Positions 1-8,039 of a DNA stretch of 21,293 bases are shown here, piece by piece. Position 1 is the stretch's first letter, and every line of letters starts with the position of its first letter. The notes below the pieces were generated by a model, which saw nothing but the letters and a program-made list of their open reading frames with translations, did no database searches and was not told the origin of the DNA. This stretch comes from CALHKP01 sp963558075 (GTDB lineage Bacteria > Bacillota > Clostridia > Peptostreptococcales > Anaerovoracaceae): the NCBI GenBank assembly GCA_963558075.1, contig CAUWFN010000003.1:1-21293 (forward strand). Direction: 5' to 3'. The translations under genes and the position numbers were made by a program.

Positions 1-148
1 TCAGGAGCTGTGTGAAACTCAAAATTATGCGATTTTTTAGTCTCTGCACCGTTTTTAGCACCGATTGGTGTAAAATTGGTGTAAAGAGGTAAATTTATTC
101 GGTTTAGAAAGTCCCGAAACCCGCATAAACACTGGTTTTTTTCGACTT
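1..148. other. Non-coding left edge with short tandem repeats
   Basis: No gene can be supported here. The stretch lies downstream of lysS and holds two overlapping copies of ATTGGTGTAAA (64-74 and 74-84) next to a short inverted repeat, CACC-gatt-GGTG (59-70). A weak inverted repeat near 100-125 (GGTTT with AAACC) could help end the lysS transcript but has no good T-tract. A frame open from the edge to about position 92 is too short to identify. It could be the junction of something that starts outside the window, which is a guess. Confidence 0.4.
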
Positions 149-1693
149 TTACTTGTCGAGGGGCTTCATTGTCGGGAATAGCATTACGTCTCTGATTGAT
201 ACTGAGTCAGTAATCAGCATGATAACTCTATCAATACCGATTCCAAGTCCGCCTGTTGGAGGAAGACCTACTTCTAGAGCGTTTACGAAGTCCATATCCA
301 TTGGGTGAGCTTCGTCGTCCACACCAGCATCAAGCTGCTTCTGCTGTTCCATGAATCTTTCGTACTGGTCGATTGGGTCGTTCAGCTCTGCGAACGCGTT
401 TGCAATTTCCCAGCCGTTGATGTATGCTTCAAATCTCTTTGTGATTCTGCCGTCTTCTGGGTCTCTCTTAGCAAGAGGTGAAATTTCTACAGGGTGACCT
501 ACTACAAATACAGGTCCGTCTAGGTATCCAGGAACGTCTTCGCAGAATTCCTCGAACATTTCTGCGATAAGTTTGCCGCGAGTCATGCCCTTAACTTCTT
601 CTGCATCCATGCCCTTTTCGATTGCAGCCGCTCTTGCTTCTTCGTCAGTTTCGATCTGATCAAAATCAACACCTGTGATTTCCTTAACTGCATCTGACAT
701 GTTCAGTCTTCTCCATGGAGGAGTAACGTCAAATTCCTTGCCCTGGTATTTGATAACAGGTGTTCCGTTGATTGCGATTGCAGCCTTTGAAACTACCTGT
801 TCAAGTACGTCCATAACGCTTTCCATATCGCCGTATGCCATGTAGCATTCCATTGATGTGAATTCTGGGTTGTGATTTCTGTCCATACCCTCGTTTCTGA
901 ACATCTTGCCCATTTCGTACACTCTGTCAAGACCACCTACGATAAGTCTCTTGAGGAATAGCTCGTTTGAAATACGAAGCTTCATATCAAGGTCTAGTGT
1001 ATTGTGATGAGTTTCGAAAGGTCTTGCGTTTGCTCCACCTGCGATAGTTGTCAGGATTGGAGTATCTACTTCTAAGTAGCCGTAGTCCTCTTCTAGTACT
1101 CTTCTGATTTCTTTGATGATTCTAGCTCTCTTGTAGAATGTATCACGAACTTCCGGATTCATGATCAGGTCAGTGTAACGCTGTCTGTATCTAAGATCTG
1201 GGTCCTTGAGGCCATGCCATTTGTTTGGAAGAACCTGAAGTGACTTGGATAAAAGCACTACTTTGCTTGCTTTGATTGAAACTTCGCCGTGCTTTGTCTT
1301 GAAAACTGTACCTTCAACACCTACGATATCACCAATGTCATAAGTCTTGAACCACTTGTATTCGTCAGGTCCGATTGCATCCTGTCTAACGTATGACTGG
1401 ATTCTACCCTGCTTGTCCTGGATGTCGATGAATGAAGCTTTTCCCATCTGTCTAAATGCCATGATTCTGCCGGCACATGAAACTTCCTGGTCTTCCATTG
1501 CATCAAAATTATCCTTGATATCCATGCTGTGTGCTGTTACATCCCATCTGAGATTCTTGTAAGGATCTCTTCCGGCTTCTCTCAGCTTAGTCAGCTTGTC
1601 TCTTCTAATCTGTCTCTGTTCACTTAGATTTTCTTCTGTAAGTTCTTCTTCCACTTCTGGGTTTACATTTACATTTTTCTGCTCTGCGCTCAT
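149..1693 (-). CDS. lysS: Lysyl-tRNA synthetase, class II
   Basis: Charges tRNA-Lys with lysine using ATP in the cytoplasm. The protein has 514 residues, normal for bacterial class II LysRS. It has an N-terminal OB-fold anticodon-binding domain (about residues 50-150) followed by the class II catalytic core. Motif 2 is at about 257-279 (RVYEMGKMFRNEG, then HNPEFT) and motif 3 at about 482-494 (GGLGIGIDRVIML). I chose the ATG at 1693 because AAGGTGG lies 8-9 bases upstream. A TTG at 1717 in the same frame would add eight residues but would place that ribosome binding site inside the gene. It follows greA by 60 bp without a terminator, so the two are probably co-transcribed, an arrangement common in Clostridia. 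Identity is secure. Confidence 0.97.
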   Translation of the reverse strand: MSAEQKNVNVNPEVEEELTEENLSEQRQIRRDKLTKLREAGRDPYKNLRWDVTAHSMDIKDNFDAMEDQEVSCAGRIMAFRQMGKASFIDIQDKQGRIQSYVRQDAIGPDEYKWFKTYDIGDIVGVEGTVFKTKHGEVSIKASKVVLLSKSLQVLPNKWHGLKDPDLRYRQRYTDLIMNPEVRDTFYKRARIIKEIRRVLEEDYGYLEVDTPILTTIAGGANARPFETHHNTLDLDMKLRISNELFLKRLIVGGLDRVYEMGKMFRNEGMDRNHNPEFTSMECYMAYGDMESVMDVLEQVVSKAAIAINGTPVIKYQGKEFDVTPPWRRLNMSDAVKEITGVDFDQIETDEEARAAAIEKGMDAEEVKGMTRGKLIAEMFEEFCEDVPGYLDGPVFVVGHPVEISPLAKRDPEDGRITKRFEAYINGWEIANAFAELNDPIDQYERFMEQQKQLDAGVDDEAHPMDMDFVNALEVGLPPTGGLGIGIDRVIMLITDSVSIRDVMLFPTMKPLDK

Positions 1694-1753
1694 TGATTCT
1701 ACCACCTTATAATTCAATATAATTTAATCAAAGTTGTTACTGTCCGCACCTAG

Positions 1754-2242
1754 TTAGTTCTTGGAGATTTCTACAACCTTGTAGCTTAGGTTGCCGTCTA
1801 GTACTGTAATGTCAACGACATCTCCGATTCTCTTGCCAAGCAGATTTTTACCTACTTCGGATTCGTTAGAAATCTTTGCTGGTTCAGCAAATGGATCAGC
1901 TTCTGTTGATCCTACGATTACGAATTCCAGGGTACCTCCGTTGTTCATATCTTCTACTGTTACTTTCAGTCCAACGTTAACGTATTCGCCGGAAACTTCT
2001 TCTTCTGTGATGATTCTTGCATTTCTCATCATAGTTTCCAGTTTGTGGATTCTTTCCTCAAGCTCAGCCTGCTCGTTCTTTGCAGCATCGTACTCAGCGT
2101 TTTCGGAAAGGTCTCCGTATGAAATGGCTTCTTTCAGTCTTTCTGATACTTCTTTTCTTCTTACTGAAACAAGCTCGTCTCTTTCCTCTTCTAATTTATC
2201 ATAACCTTCCTGGGTTAGTAGTATTTCTTCTGGCATTTCCAA
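1754..2242 (-). CDS. greA: Transcription elongation factor GreA
   Basis: GreA enters the secondary channel of RNA polymerase and stimulates cleavage of backtracked RNA. The 162-residue product has the usual two parts: an N-terminal antiparallel coiled coil (about 1-78) with the signature YGDLSENAEYDAAK at its tip, where the acidic residues that coordinate catalytic Mg2+ sit, and a C-terminal FKBP-like domain (about 85-160). Two starts are possible. The TTG at 2242 lies 6 bases after GAGGAG, while the ATG at 2236 lies 12 bases after it. Spacing favours TTG; the proteins differ by two residues. It is the first gene of the greA-lysS unit, with a near-consensus promoter at 2360-2388. Confidence 0.96.
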   Translation of the reverse strand: MEMPEEILLTQEGYDKLEEERDELVSVRRKEVSERLKEAISYGDLSENAEYDAAKNEQAELEERIHKLETMMRNARIITEEEVSGEYVNVGLKVTVEDMNNGGTLEFVIVGSTEADPFAEPAKISNESEVGKNLLGKRIGDVVDITVLDGNLSYKVVEISKN

Positions 2243-2277
2243 AAAAATCTCCTCGCATATATAGTAGTATTATTTGA

Positions 2278-2348
2278 ACCCTCTCCAGGGTATTTTCACA
2301 ATATTATTAGAGATACTACCTTCCGGACATAGCTTTCTGATAGTATCT
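2278..2348 (-). promoter_or_regulatory. Structured 5' leader of greA
   Basis: The greA leader can fold into two hairpins. One pairs AGATACTATC with GGTAGTATCT (plus-strand arms 2339-2348 and 2311-2320, one G-U pair). The other is ACCCT-ggag-AGGGT (2278-2291), just before the ribosome binding site region. Neither matches a riboswitch I recognise and neither has a terminator T-tract. They may only stabilise the transcript. Confidence 0.4.
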
Positions 2349-2359
2349 ACTGACGAAAT

Positions 2360-2388
2360 ATTATACTTCAAATACGACTTTTTGTCAA
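2360..2388 (-). promoter_or_regulatory. Promoter of greA-lysS
   Basis: On the minus strand a perfect -35 box TTGACA (2383-2388) and a perfect -10 box TATAAT (2360-2365) are separated by exactly 17 bp. Transcription should start near 2353, leaving a leader of about 110 nt before greA. This is the strongest sigma-A-type promoter seen in the window. Confidence 0.85.
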
Positions 2389-2398
2389 TTACAGCAAA

Positions 2399-2440
2399 GG
2401 ATAAACGCCCGAAAATTCAACGGTTTTCAGACGTTTATCC
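2399..2440 (-). terminator. Long hairpin after the racemase-like gene
   Basis: A 17-bp stem with two G-U pairs and an 8-nt loop begins 9 bp after the stop codon of the racemase-like gene. Its outer arms are GGATAAACG and CGTTTATCC. The T-tract after it on the minus strand is weak (TTTGCTGT). It sits directly before the greA promoter, so it probably separates the two transcription units. Confidence 0.6.
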
Positions 2441-2448
2441 ATATTACT

Positions 2449-3543
2449 TTACTCTACGAATGTTACTTTTACGTTTTTGCTGCTGGTCAGATGAACCAGT
2501 GCAGTATAGTTTACATCAAATTCGAATATATCTCCGACGCTAATATCATGGCCAAGCTCCTCCACATCTATAATCAGATGGTCGCTCGAGCCTCCGAGAA
2601 CCTCTATGCCCTCATCTCTTGGCTTTACAGCCTCACACTCGCCAATATCGACCTTTCCAAGTCCAAGCAGGGCTCTTTTTCTTATTCCCCTGTCTGTATA
2701 GGTCTGTCTATGGCCGAAAGCATCAAAACCGATTCTGCCGACTGGATATGACGGCTTTTCTTTTACCTCGATAACCTCGGCTTTGACTGTATATACATCC
2801 TGATGAAGCTCTGATACATCGTAGTGATAGAGATGGTCAAGGTCCCATGACAGAAGAATCGATTCTCCAAGTCTTAGGTGATTGATTCTCTCTGGCATAT
2901 CCCCATCAAAGATTCTCATGACGCTAGATGTTGCCCCGCCTGATATGTATCTAAGCTTTCTTCCGATTTCTTTTTCGACATCCTCTGCAAGCTCAACAAG
3001 CTCATCTAGCTTTTCTTTTGTTGGCATAATTGAGCCATAGCAGCCCACATTAGTTCCAATTCCGAGAAGCTCAAGATTATCAAATTCGAATTCAACGCGC
3101 TTTGCATCGCATATCAGCTCTGCTTTGTTCCAATATCCTTCTCTGAGGTCTCCAAGGTCTGCCATCAGGATAACCTGGTGGACTTTTCCTGCCTTACCCG
3201 CCTCAAGGTTGAGAGCCTCAAGCACTGCAGTTTCGCTGTTCAGTGAGATATCACAGACTTCCACTACATCCTTGACCTCGCTGAGCATCGGGATACGTAT
3301 AAGCATTAGCGGAATTTTGATACCGTATTTTTTTGCCACATGAAGCTGCTCGATTCTAGAGGATGCTATCTGTTTTGCTCCCCCCTCCTCAAACTGCTTT
3401 ACGCACTGGGCAATGCCGTGAGTGCCTTTGACAACGCCTGCAATATCTATTCCCTGCTGCGCGCATCTGTCTGCATAGTACTTTACATTTTCTCTGAGGT
3501 GAGTTAGGTTTACCTCGAGATTAGGATATTTTGAATTTAGCAT
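2449..3543 (-). CDS. Alanine/ornithine racemase-family PLP-dependent protein
   Basis: The 364-residue protein fits the alanine racemase-like fold. It has an N-terminal PLP-binding TIM barrel with the likely Schiff-base lysine at K39 (AGVVKGTHG), conserved barrel segments such as SSRIEQL and the GGATSSVMR stretch near residue 205, and a C-terminal beta domain. It resembles the family containing clostridial ornithine racemase and YhfX-like proteins more than the classical Alr of cell-wall synthesis. The substrate cannot be read from sequence. The ATG overlaps the upstream ligase stop codon by 7 bp (ATGCTAA), implying translational coupling, and a GGGGGA lies upstream within the ligase gene. Family assignment is firm; ornithine versus alanine or another amino acid is open. 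Confidence 0.85.
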   Translation of the reverse strand: MLNSKYPNLEVNLTHLRENVKYYADRCAQQGIDIAGVVKGTHGIAQCVKQFEEGGAKQIASSRIEQLHVAKKYGIKIPLMLIRIPMLSEVKDVVEVCDISLNSETAVLEALNLEAGKAGKVHQVILMADLGDLREGYWNKAELICDAKRVEFEFDNLELLGIGTNVGCYGSIMPTKEKLDELVELAEDVEKEIGRKLRYISGGATSSVMRIFDGDMPERINHLRLGESILLSWDLDHLYHYDVSELHQDVYTVKAEVIEVKEKPSYPVGRIGFDAFGHRQTYTDRGIRKRALLGLGKVDIGECEAVKPRDEGIEVLGGSSDHLIIDVEELGHDISVGDIFEFDVNYTALVHLTSSKNVKVTFVE

Positions 3544-6500
3544 TCTGCATGGTCCCCCTTGTTTCCGTCTACAAATCTCTTAATCTTTTTCCCTGTAGTC
3601 TTCTCAAACTGTTCTTTTCTGATTACAATCTTCTTAACTTTCTTGTAGAAAGGCAGTGTTTCGTTCATTTTGTCGATTTCCTGCCACAGGATTTTTTCTA
3701 CCTGCTCTTCTGTAATTTCGCCGAGGTCGCCGATGAACTCTTCTAGTGCATCTGCATCCGGCAAAATAGTTGCGACGATTGACGTGTCGTTAGTTCCGTC
3801 TTTTCCTTCTTCTCCCCATACCATCGATTCGCTAACAAAAGGAATCCTTCCGAGTCTGTATTCGATTTCTTCTGGGAATACGTTCTTGCCGTTCTTTGTT
3901 ATGATTACGTTTTTCTTGCGTCCTGTAATATATATGAAATCGCTTGAATCCACGTAGCCAAGGTCTCCTGTATGGAACCATCCGTCTTTGATTACCTCAT
4001 CTGTCGCCCCAGGATTATTGTAATATCCGAGCATTATGTTTCCGCCTCTGAAACAGATTTCTCCAATTCCGTCCTCGTCAGGATTATCGATTTTTACGCC
4101 CATTCCAGGAAGCAGATGTCCTGCAGACTCGTTTCTCATGTCTTTTCTAACGTCTGGGTTAAGTGCAGTCATAGGTGAACACTCTGTCAGACCGTAGCCC
4201 TGAACTGCTATAATTCCAATATCGTTGAAGAAGTCTAGTATCTGTGGATCGATTGCAGCTCCTCCAGAAATAATCACGCGAAGTCTTCCGCCAAATACAG
4301 CGTGGATTTCTTTTGTTACAGGTTTTGCAATATCGATTCCTGCCTTCATAGTCTTTCTATTTGCTTTTAGAAGGGCTTTTACAACGTTTTCTTTTCCCTT
4401 CTTACGAATGTTCTTCCAGATCTTTCTGTACAGAGTTTCTATAAGAACTGGAACCCCAAGAAGCATTGTAGGTTTGACTTCTTCCATATTCTTTGTCACA
4501 TACTTCAGACCTTCGCAGAATGCGATTGATGCGCCCTTGTATAGAGGCATTAGGAATGAGCATGTGCACTCATATGTATGGTGAACAGGCAGAATTGAGA
4601 AGAAGATGTCATCTGGCTTTACGTTTAGGATAGTTGGTGCCGCCATCAGATTTTCCACAAGATTTGTGTTTGATAGCATTACGCCCTTTGATTTTCCTGT
4701 TGTACCAGAAGTATATAGAATTACAGCCATCTCTCCGGCTTTGATTTCCGCATCGATAAACTGTCTGTCCCCGTTTGCTACGAGGTTCTTTCCTTCTTCT
4801 TTTAGCTCTCTCCATGAAAGCTCTTCTTCTGTATGCTCTTTCGCATCAAAGTTTACAAGAAGCTCAAGCTTTGTTCCTCCGTTTTCCTTCATCTTTCGGA
4901 ACATTTCGCTAAACTTTTTGTCGTACATGATGCAGGAAACGTCAGCATCGATTATAAACGCTCTGAGGTCTTCTTCTGAAAGCTCTTTATCTAGCGGAAC
5001 TACAACACCAACGCCGCCGATTGCAGCAAGGTATGAGCTTTCCCACTGATATCTTGTTTCACCGATAAGAGCAATTCTCTTATCTTTCTGACCGCGGTTT
5101 ATAAGGGCTGTTCCAAGACCGTTTACATCGGCAAGAGCCTGCTTATATGTGATTTCTGTATAAGGCTCGCCTTTTGCAAACTTCTGTCTGAATGCAACGT
5201 TGTCTCCATATAGCTTAGCGCTGCTTTCAAACATGTCTTTGATGTCTGTTATAGCTCTACTTGTTTTGTATCTTACGTACGGATCTTTGCTTTCTGCAAG
5301 GTCCTTTATAACCTGCTGGGCATGCTTCTTTTCGGCAATTCTAAGTTTCTGACAGTCAGGACCGCCGTCCACATGTTCCTCGCCTTCTGTGAAGTTTCCG
5401 TATCTTTTGATTTTGCCTGTCGTTGTTTTTACAAATTCTTTTTCTCTGATGTTTACACGCTTGATTGCCTTGTATGGAGGCATCTTGTGGTTTGCTTCAT
5501 CTACAAGTCCCTTGAAGAAGTGGTATATGCGGCTGCTGTCTGCATCCTCACCAAGCGTTTCCTTAACTAGCTTGTAGTTAGGGAAAATATCAGCAGTTAC
5601 AATAACATTTCCTACTCTCTTATCTGTAACTCCGTGTACGAGAACTTCGCTAATCATCTCGTTTTCTAGCAGCACTGATTCTATTTCCTCAGGGAAAATG
5701 TTCTTGCCGCCCTTTGTTACGATTACTGTTTTCTTACGTCCTGTCAGATAAATGAAGCCTTCTGCGTCCATGTATCCAAGGTCGCCCGTATACAGCCATC
5801 CGTCCCTAAGCACCTCGTCAGTCGCCTCCTGGTTATCATAATACCCAAGCATGACGGAAGGCCCTTTGCACACAACTTCACCTACGCCGTCCTCGTCCGC
5901 ATCGACAATCTTAACCTGCGTACCCGGCATAGGTTTTCCGACAGATGCGGCTTTGCTGTATCTATCCTGGTTAACTGCAATAATAGGAGCATTTTCGCTC
6001 ATTCCATAGCCCTGAATCATAGGGAAACCCATAGCCTCGAAATCTTCGATTACCTTAGGGTCGATTGCAGCTCCACCCGCAATAAACAGCTTGATATCTG
6101 TTCCAAAGCTTCCATGGATAGCCTTAAACAGCTTTTTCATTAACTTTGGATTATTGTAAAGCTTCATTTTGCGCGACAGATCGATTGCCTTTCTCAGCTT
6201 TTCGTCTTCGCCGCGCTTTGCTGCCTGCTTCCACATGCCCTTGTAGATCTTTTCGAATACTAGAGGCACACCTACTAGGTAACCTGCTTTGACCTCTGCA
6301 AGGTTCTTCTGAATATATTTGATTCCTTCACAGATAGCAAGAGTTCTTCCCTGGAAGAATGTAGTCCAGATAACGCATGTCATTTCGTATGCATGATGAA
6401 TTGGAAGGATAGAAAGAACGATTCCTCCCTCTTCTAGGTGCACAAGCTTTGACATGTTATGAACGTTTGCCGCTATATTCTTGTGGGAGAGCATTACGCC

Positions 6501-7109
6501 CTTTGCAAGACCTGTAGTTCCTGATGTAAACATGAGAGTTGCCATCTGGTTTGGGTCAATTTCTGCATCTACAAAATCGCGAACGCCGTCTTTGAGCAAC
6601 CTATTTCCATCTTCAATAAGCTCAGCCATGCTGAGAACGCCCTCGTCTCTTGCTGAGTGTCCCATGCAAATGAAATATTCCAAATCAAAAGGCTCATCAA
6701 ACAGCTCTTTGATTGATTTTTCGCTTCTCTTGGAATATACAAGAGCGCTTGCCCCTGATCTTCTTACTAGATTCTTAAGTTCCTCCGGTGGAAGATTTTT
6801 ATCTAGCGGAACGATAGTTCCAACTCCACTTACTGTAGCAAAATAAGTCAAAATCCAGTAGTATGAACTTTCGCCTATTACTGCAATCTTTTTGCCCTGA
6901 AGACCCATATCTACAAGTTTTGTTCCAAAAGCGTCCATGTCTTTCTTTACCTGGCCGTATGTAATCGGCTGGAAAGTTCCGCCTGGTCTATCTTTTTCCA
7001 GATAAGCGGTCTCGTCTTTGAACTCTTTTGCACTTTTTACGATTATATCCCTGAGGTCTCTTGCCTCTCTTACAGGATAAAACTCGCCATCATATTTAGA
7101 TTTATTCAT
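3537..7109 (-). CDS. Tandem (double-module) AMP-dependent acyl-CoA synthetase
   Basis: This 1190-residue protein holds two complete ANL-superfamily ligase modules in one chain. Such enzymes activate a carboxylic acid as acyl-AMP and then transfer it to CoA. Module 1 (about 10-580) has the P-loop TSGTTGLAKG (195-204), GYGMSE (367-372), TGDLGY (441-446), GRKK near 457 and the A10 lysine region TTTGKIKR (562-569). Module 2 (about 610-1180) has TSGTTGKSKG (800-809), GYGLTE (971-976), TGDLGY (1047-1052), GRKK and TTGKKIKR (1171-1178). Both keep the expected catalytic motifs, so neither looks dead. Similarity to long-chain acyl-CoA synthetases (FadD/FAA type) is stronger than to NRPS adenylation domains. 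No carrier-protein domain is present. One ligase module is usually 500-650 residues, so this looks like duplication and fusion. It overlaps the racemase-like gene. Confidence 0.9.
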   Translation of the reverse strand: MNKSKYDGEFYPVREARDLRDIIVKSAKEFKDETAYLEKDRPGGTFQPITYGQVKKDMDAFGTKLVDMGLQGKKIAVIGESSYYWILTYFATVSGVGTIVPLDKNLPPEELKNLVRRSGASALVYSKRSEKSIKELFDEPFDLEYFICMGHSARDEGVLSMAELIEDGNRLLKDGVRDFVDAEIDPNQMATLMFTSGTTGLAKGVMLSHKNIAANVHNMSKLVHLEEGGIVLSILPIHHAYEMTCVIWTTFFQGRTLAICEGIKYIQKNLAEVKAGYLVGVPLVFEKIYKGMWKQAAKRGEDEKLRKAIDLSRKMKLYNNPKLMKKLFKAIHGSFGTDIKLFIAGGAAIDPKVIEDFEAMGFPMIQGYGMSENAPIIAVNQDRYSKAASVGKPMPGTQVKIVDADEDGVGEVVCKGPSVMLGYYDNQEATDEVLRDGWLYTGDLGYMDAEGFIYLTGRKKTVIVTKGGKNIFPEEIESVLLENEMISEVLVHGVTDKRVGNVIVTADIFPNYKLVKETLGEDADSSRIYHFFKGLVDEANHKMPPYKAIKRVNIREKEFVKTTTGKIKRYGNFTEGEEHVDGGPDCQKLRIAEKKHAQQVIKDLAESKDPYVRYKTSRAITDIKDMFESSAKLYGDNVAFRQKFAKGEPYTEITYKQALADVNGLGTALINRGQKDKRIALIGETRYQWESSYLAAIGGVGVVVPLDKELSEEDLRAFIIDADVSCIMYDKKFSEMFRKMKENGGTKLELLVNFDAKEHTEEELSWRELKEEGKNLVANGDRQFIDAEIKAGEMAVILYTSGTTGKSKGVMLSNTNLVENLMAAPTILNVKPDDIFFSILPVHHTYECTCSFLMPLYKGASIAFCEGLKYVTKNMEEVKPTMLLGVPVLIETLYRKIWKNIRKKGKENVVKALLKANRKTMKAGIDIAKPVTKEIHAVFGGRLRVIISGGAAIDPQILDFFNDIGIIAVQGYGLTECSPMTALNPDVRKDMRNESAGHLLPGMGVKIDNPDEDGIGEICFRGGNIMLGYYNNPGATDEVIKDGWFHTGDLGYVDSSDFIYITGRKKNVIITKNGKNVFPEEIEYRLGRIPFVSESMVWGEEGKDGTNDTSIVATILPDADALEEFIGDLGEITEEQVEKILWQEIDKMNETLPFYKKVKKIVIRKEQFEKTTGKKIKRFVDGNKGDHAEC

Positions 7110-7152
7110 AATCTATCTTCTTTCCTCTCGATAAATAACAACAAAAACAAGT

Positions 7153-7176
7153 CTCGAGCACCTTCTGATGCCCGAG
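7153..7176 (-). terminator. Terminator after deoD
   Basis: On the minus strand CTCGGGCA pairs with TGCTCGAG (8 bp with one G-U pair) around an 8-nt loop. A T-rich tail follows after five bases (TTTTTGTTGTTATTT). It lies between deoD and the ligase gene, so the ligase-racemase unit may need its own promoter, although none is obvious in the remaining 40 bp. Confidence 0.6.
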
Positions 7177-7190
7177 CTGAAAGTCAGAAA

Positions 7191-7898
7191 CTATGCGATT
7201 TCTAAAGCGATTTCCATCATCTTTGTGAATGTGTTCTGTCTTTCTTCTGAAGAGCATCCCTCGCCTGTGAACGGATTATCAGAAATTGTGCAAATGCAAA
7301 GAGCATTCTTTCCTGATCTTGCAGCTTCCATGTATAGGGCAGCTGATTCCATTTCTACAGCAAGAACTCCCATCTTCTGCCACTGGCCAAGAGCAGCTGA
7401 ATCATCATAGAAAACATCTGATGAGAAGAGGTTTCCAACTACCGGCTTAACACCGATTTTTTCTGCTGCGTTTACTGCCTTTGTTAGAAGCTCGTATGAT
7501 GCAATCGGTGCAAATCTTCCTGGAAGACCAAACTGTCTTGCAAAGTTAGAATCTGTGCATGAGCCCATACCGATTACGATATCTCTCAGTTTTAGATCCT
7601 GGCTTATTGCTCCCGCTGAACCTACTCTGATGATGTTTTTTACATCGTAGAAATTGAAAAGCTCGTGAGAGTAGATTCCGATTGCAGGCATTCCCATACC
7701 TGATGCCATTACAGAAACTCTCTTTCCTTTGTAGTATCCTGTGTATCCGTTAACACCTCTAACATTGTTAACAAGAACTGCATCCTCCAGGAAATTCTCT
7801 GCGATAAATTTTGATCTTAGCGGATCTCCCGGCATAAGAACTGTTTCTGCGAAATCTCCGAGTTTAGCCTCTATATGTGGTGTAGGTATATTTGACAT
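7191..7898 (-). CDS. deoD: Purine nucleoside phosphorylase, DeoD type
   Basis: Catalyses phosphorolysis of purine (deoxy)nucleosides to free base and (deoxy)ribose-1-phosphate in purine salvage. Length (235 residues) matches the hexameric DeoD (class I) family. Visible motifs are the N-terminal PTPHIEA, the phosphate-binding GDPLRSK (about 24-30) and RVGSAG (91-96), the nucleoside-binding VEMESAALY (181-189) and the base-side aspartate in TISDNPFTGE (about 204-213). The ATG at 7898 follows AAAGGGGA at good spacing. Flanking genes are not nucleoside-related and a terminator follows, so it is probably transcribed alone or with read-through from the antiporter gene. Confidence 0.95.
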   Translation of the reverse strand: MSNIPTPHIEAKLGDFAETVLMPGDPLRSKFIAENFLEDAVLVNNVRGVNGYTGYYKGKRVSVMASGMGMPAIGIYSHELFNFYDVKNIIRVGSAGAISQDLKLRDIVIGMGSCTDSNFARQFGLPGRFAPIASYELLTKAVNAAEKIGVKPVVGNLFSSDVFYDDSAALGQWQKMGVLAVEMESAALYMEAARSGKNALCICTISDNPFTGEGCSSEERQNTFTKMMEIALEIA

Positions 7899-7998
7899 AT
7901 TAATTATCCCCTTTCTTTCATCTGTCTTCTGTTTTCCGCATCAAAGGGAAGAAGACCTTTATCTTAGTTAAATTATTTTACTTAAAAATATTTATATA

Positions 7999-8004
7999 AT
8001 TATA
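7999..8004 (-). promoter_or_regulatory. Possible extended -10 promoter of deoD
   Basis: The minus strand reads TGATATAAT here: a perfect TATAAT preceded by the TGn extension. There is no good -35 box at 17 bp. A start near 7992 would give a leader of about 95 nt before deoD. Confidence 0.4.
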
Positions 8005-8039
8005 TCATATCAAAACCGCTGCCGTCTCTTGTTTTTTGT

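Noticed and set aside
4609..5049. Open frames opposite or within the ligase gene
   Set aside because: They are shadows of a long gene with strong family motifs.
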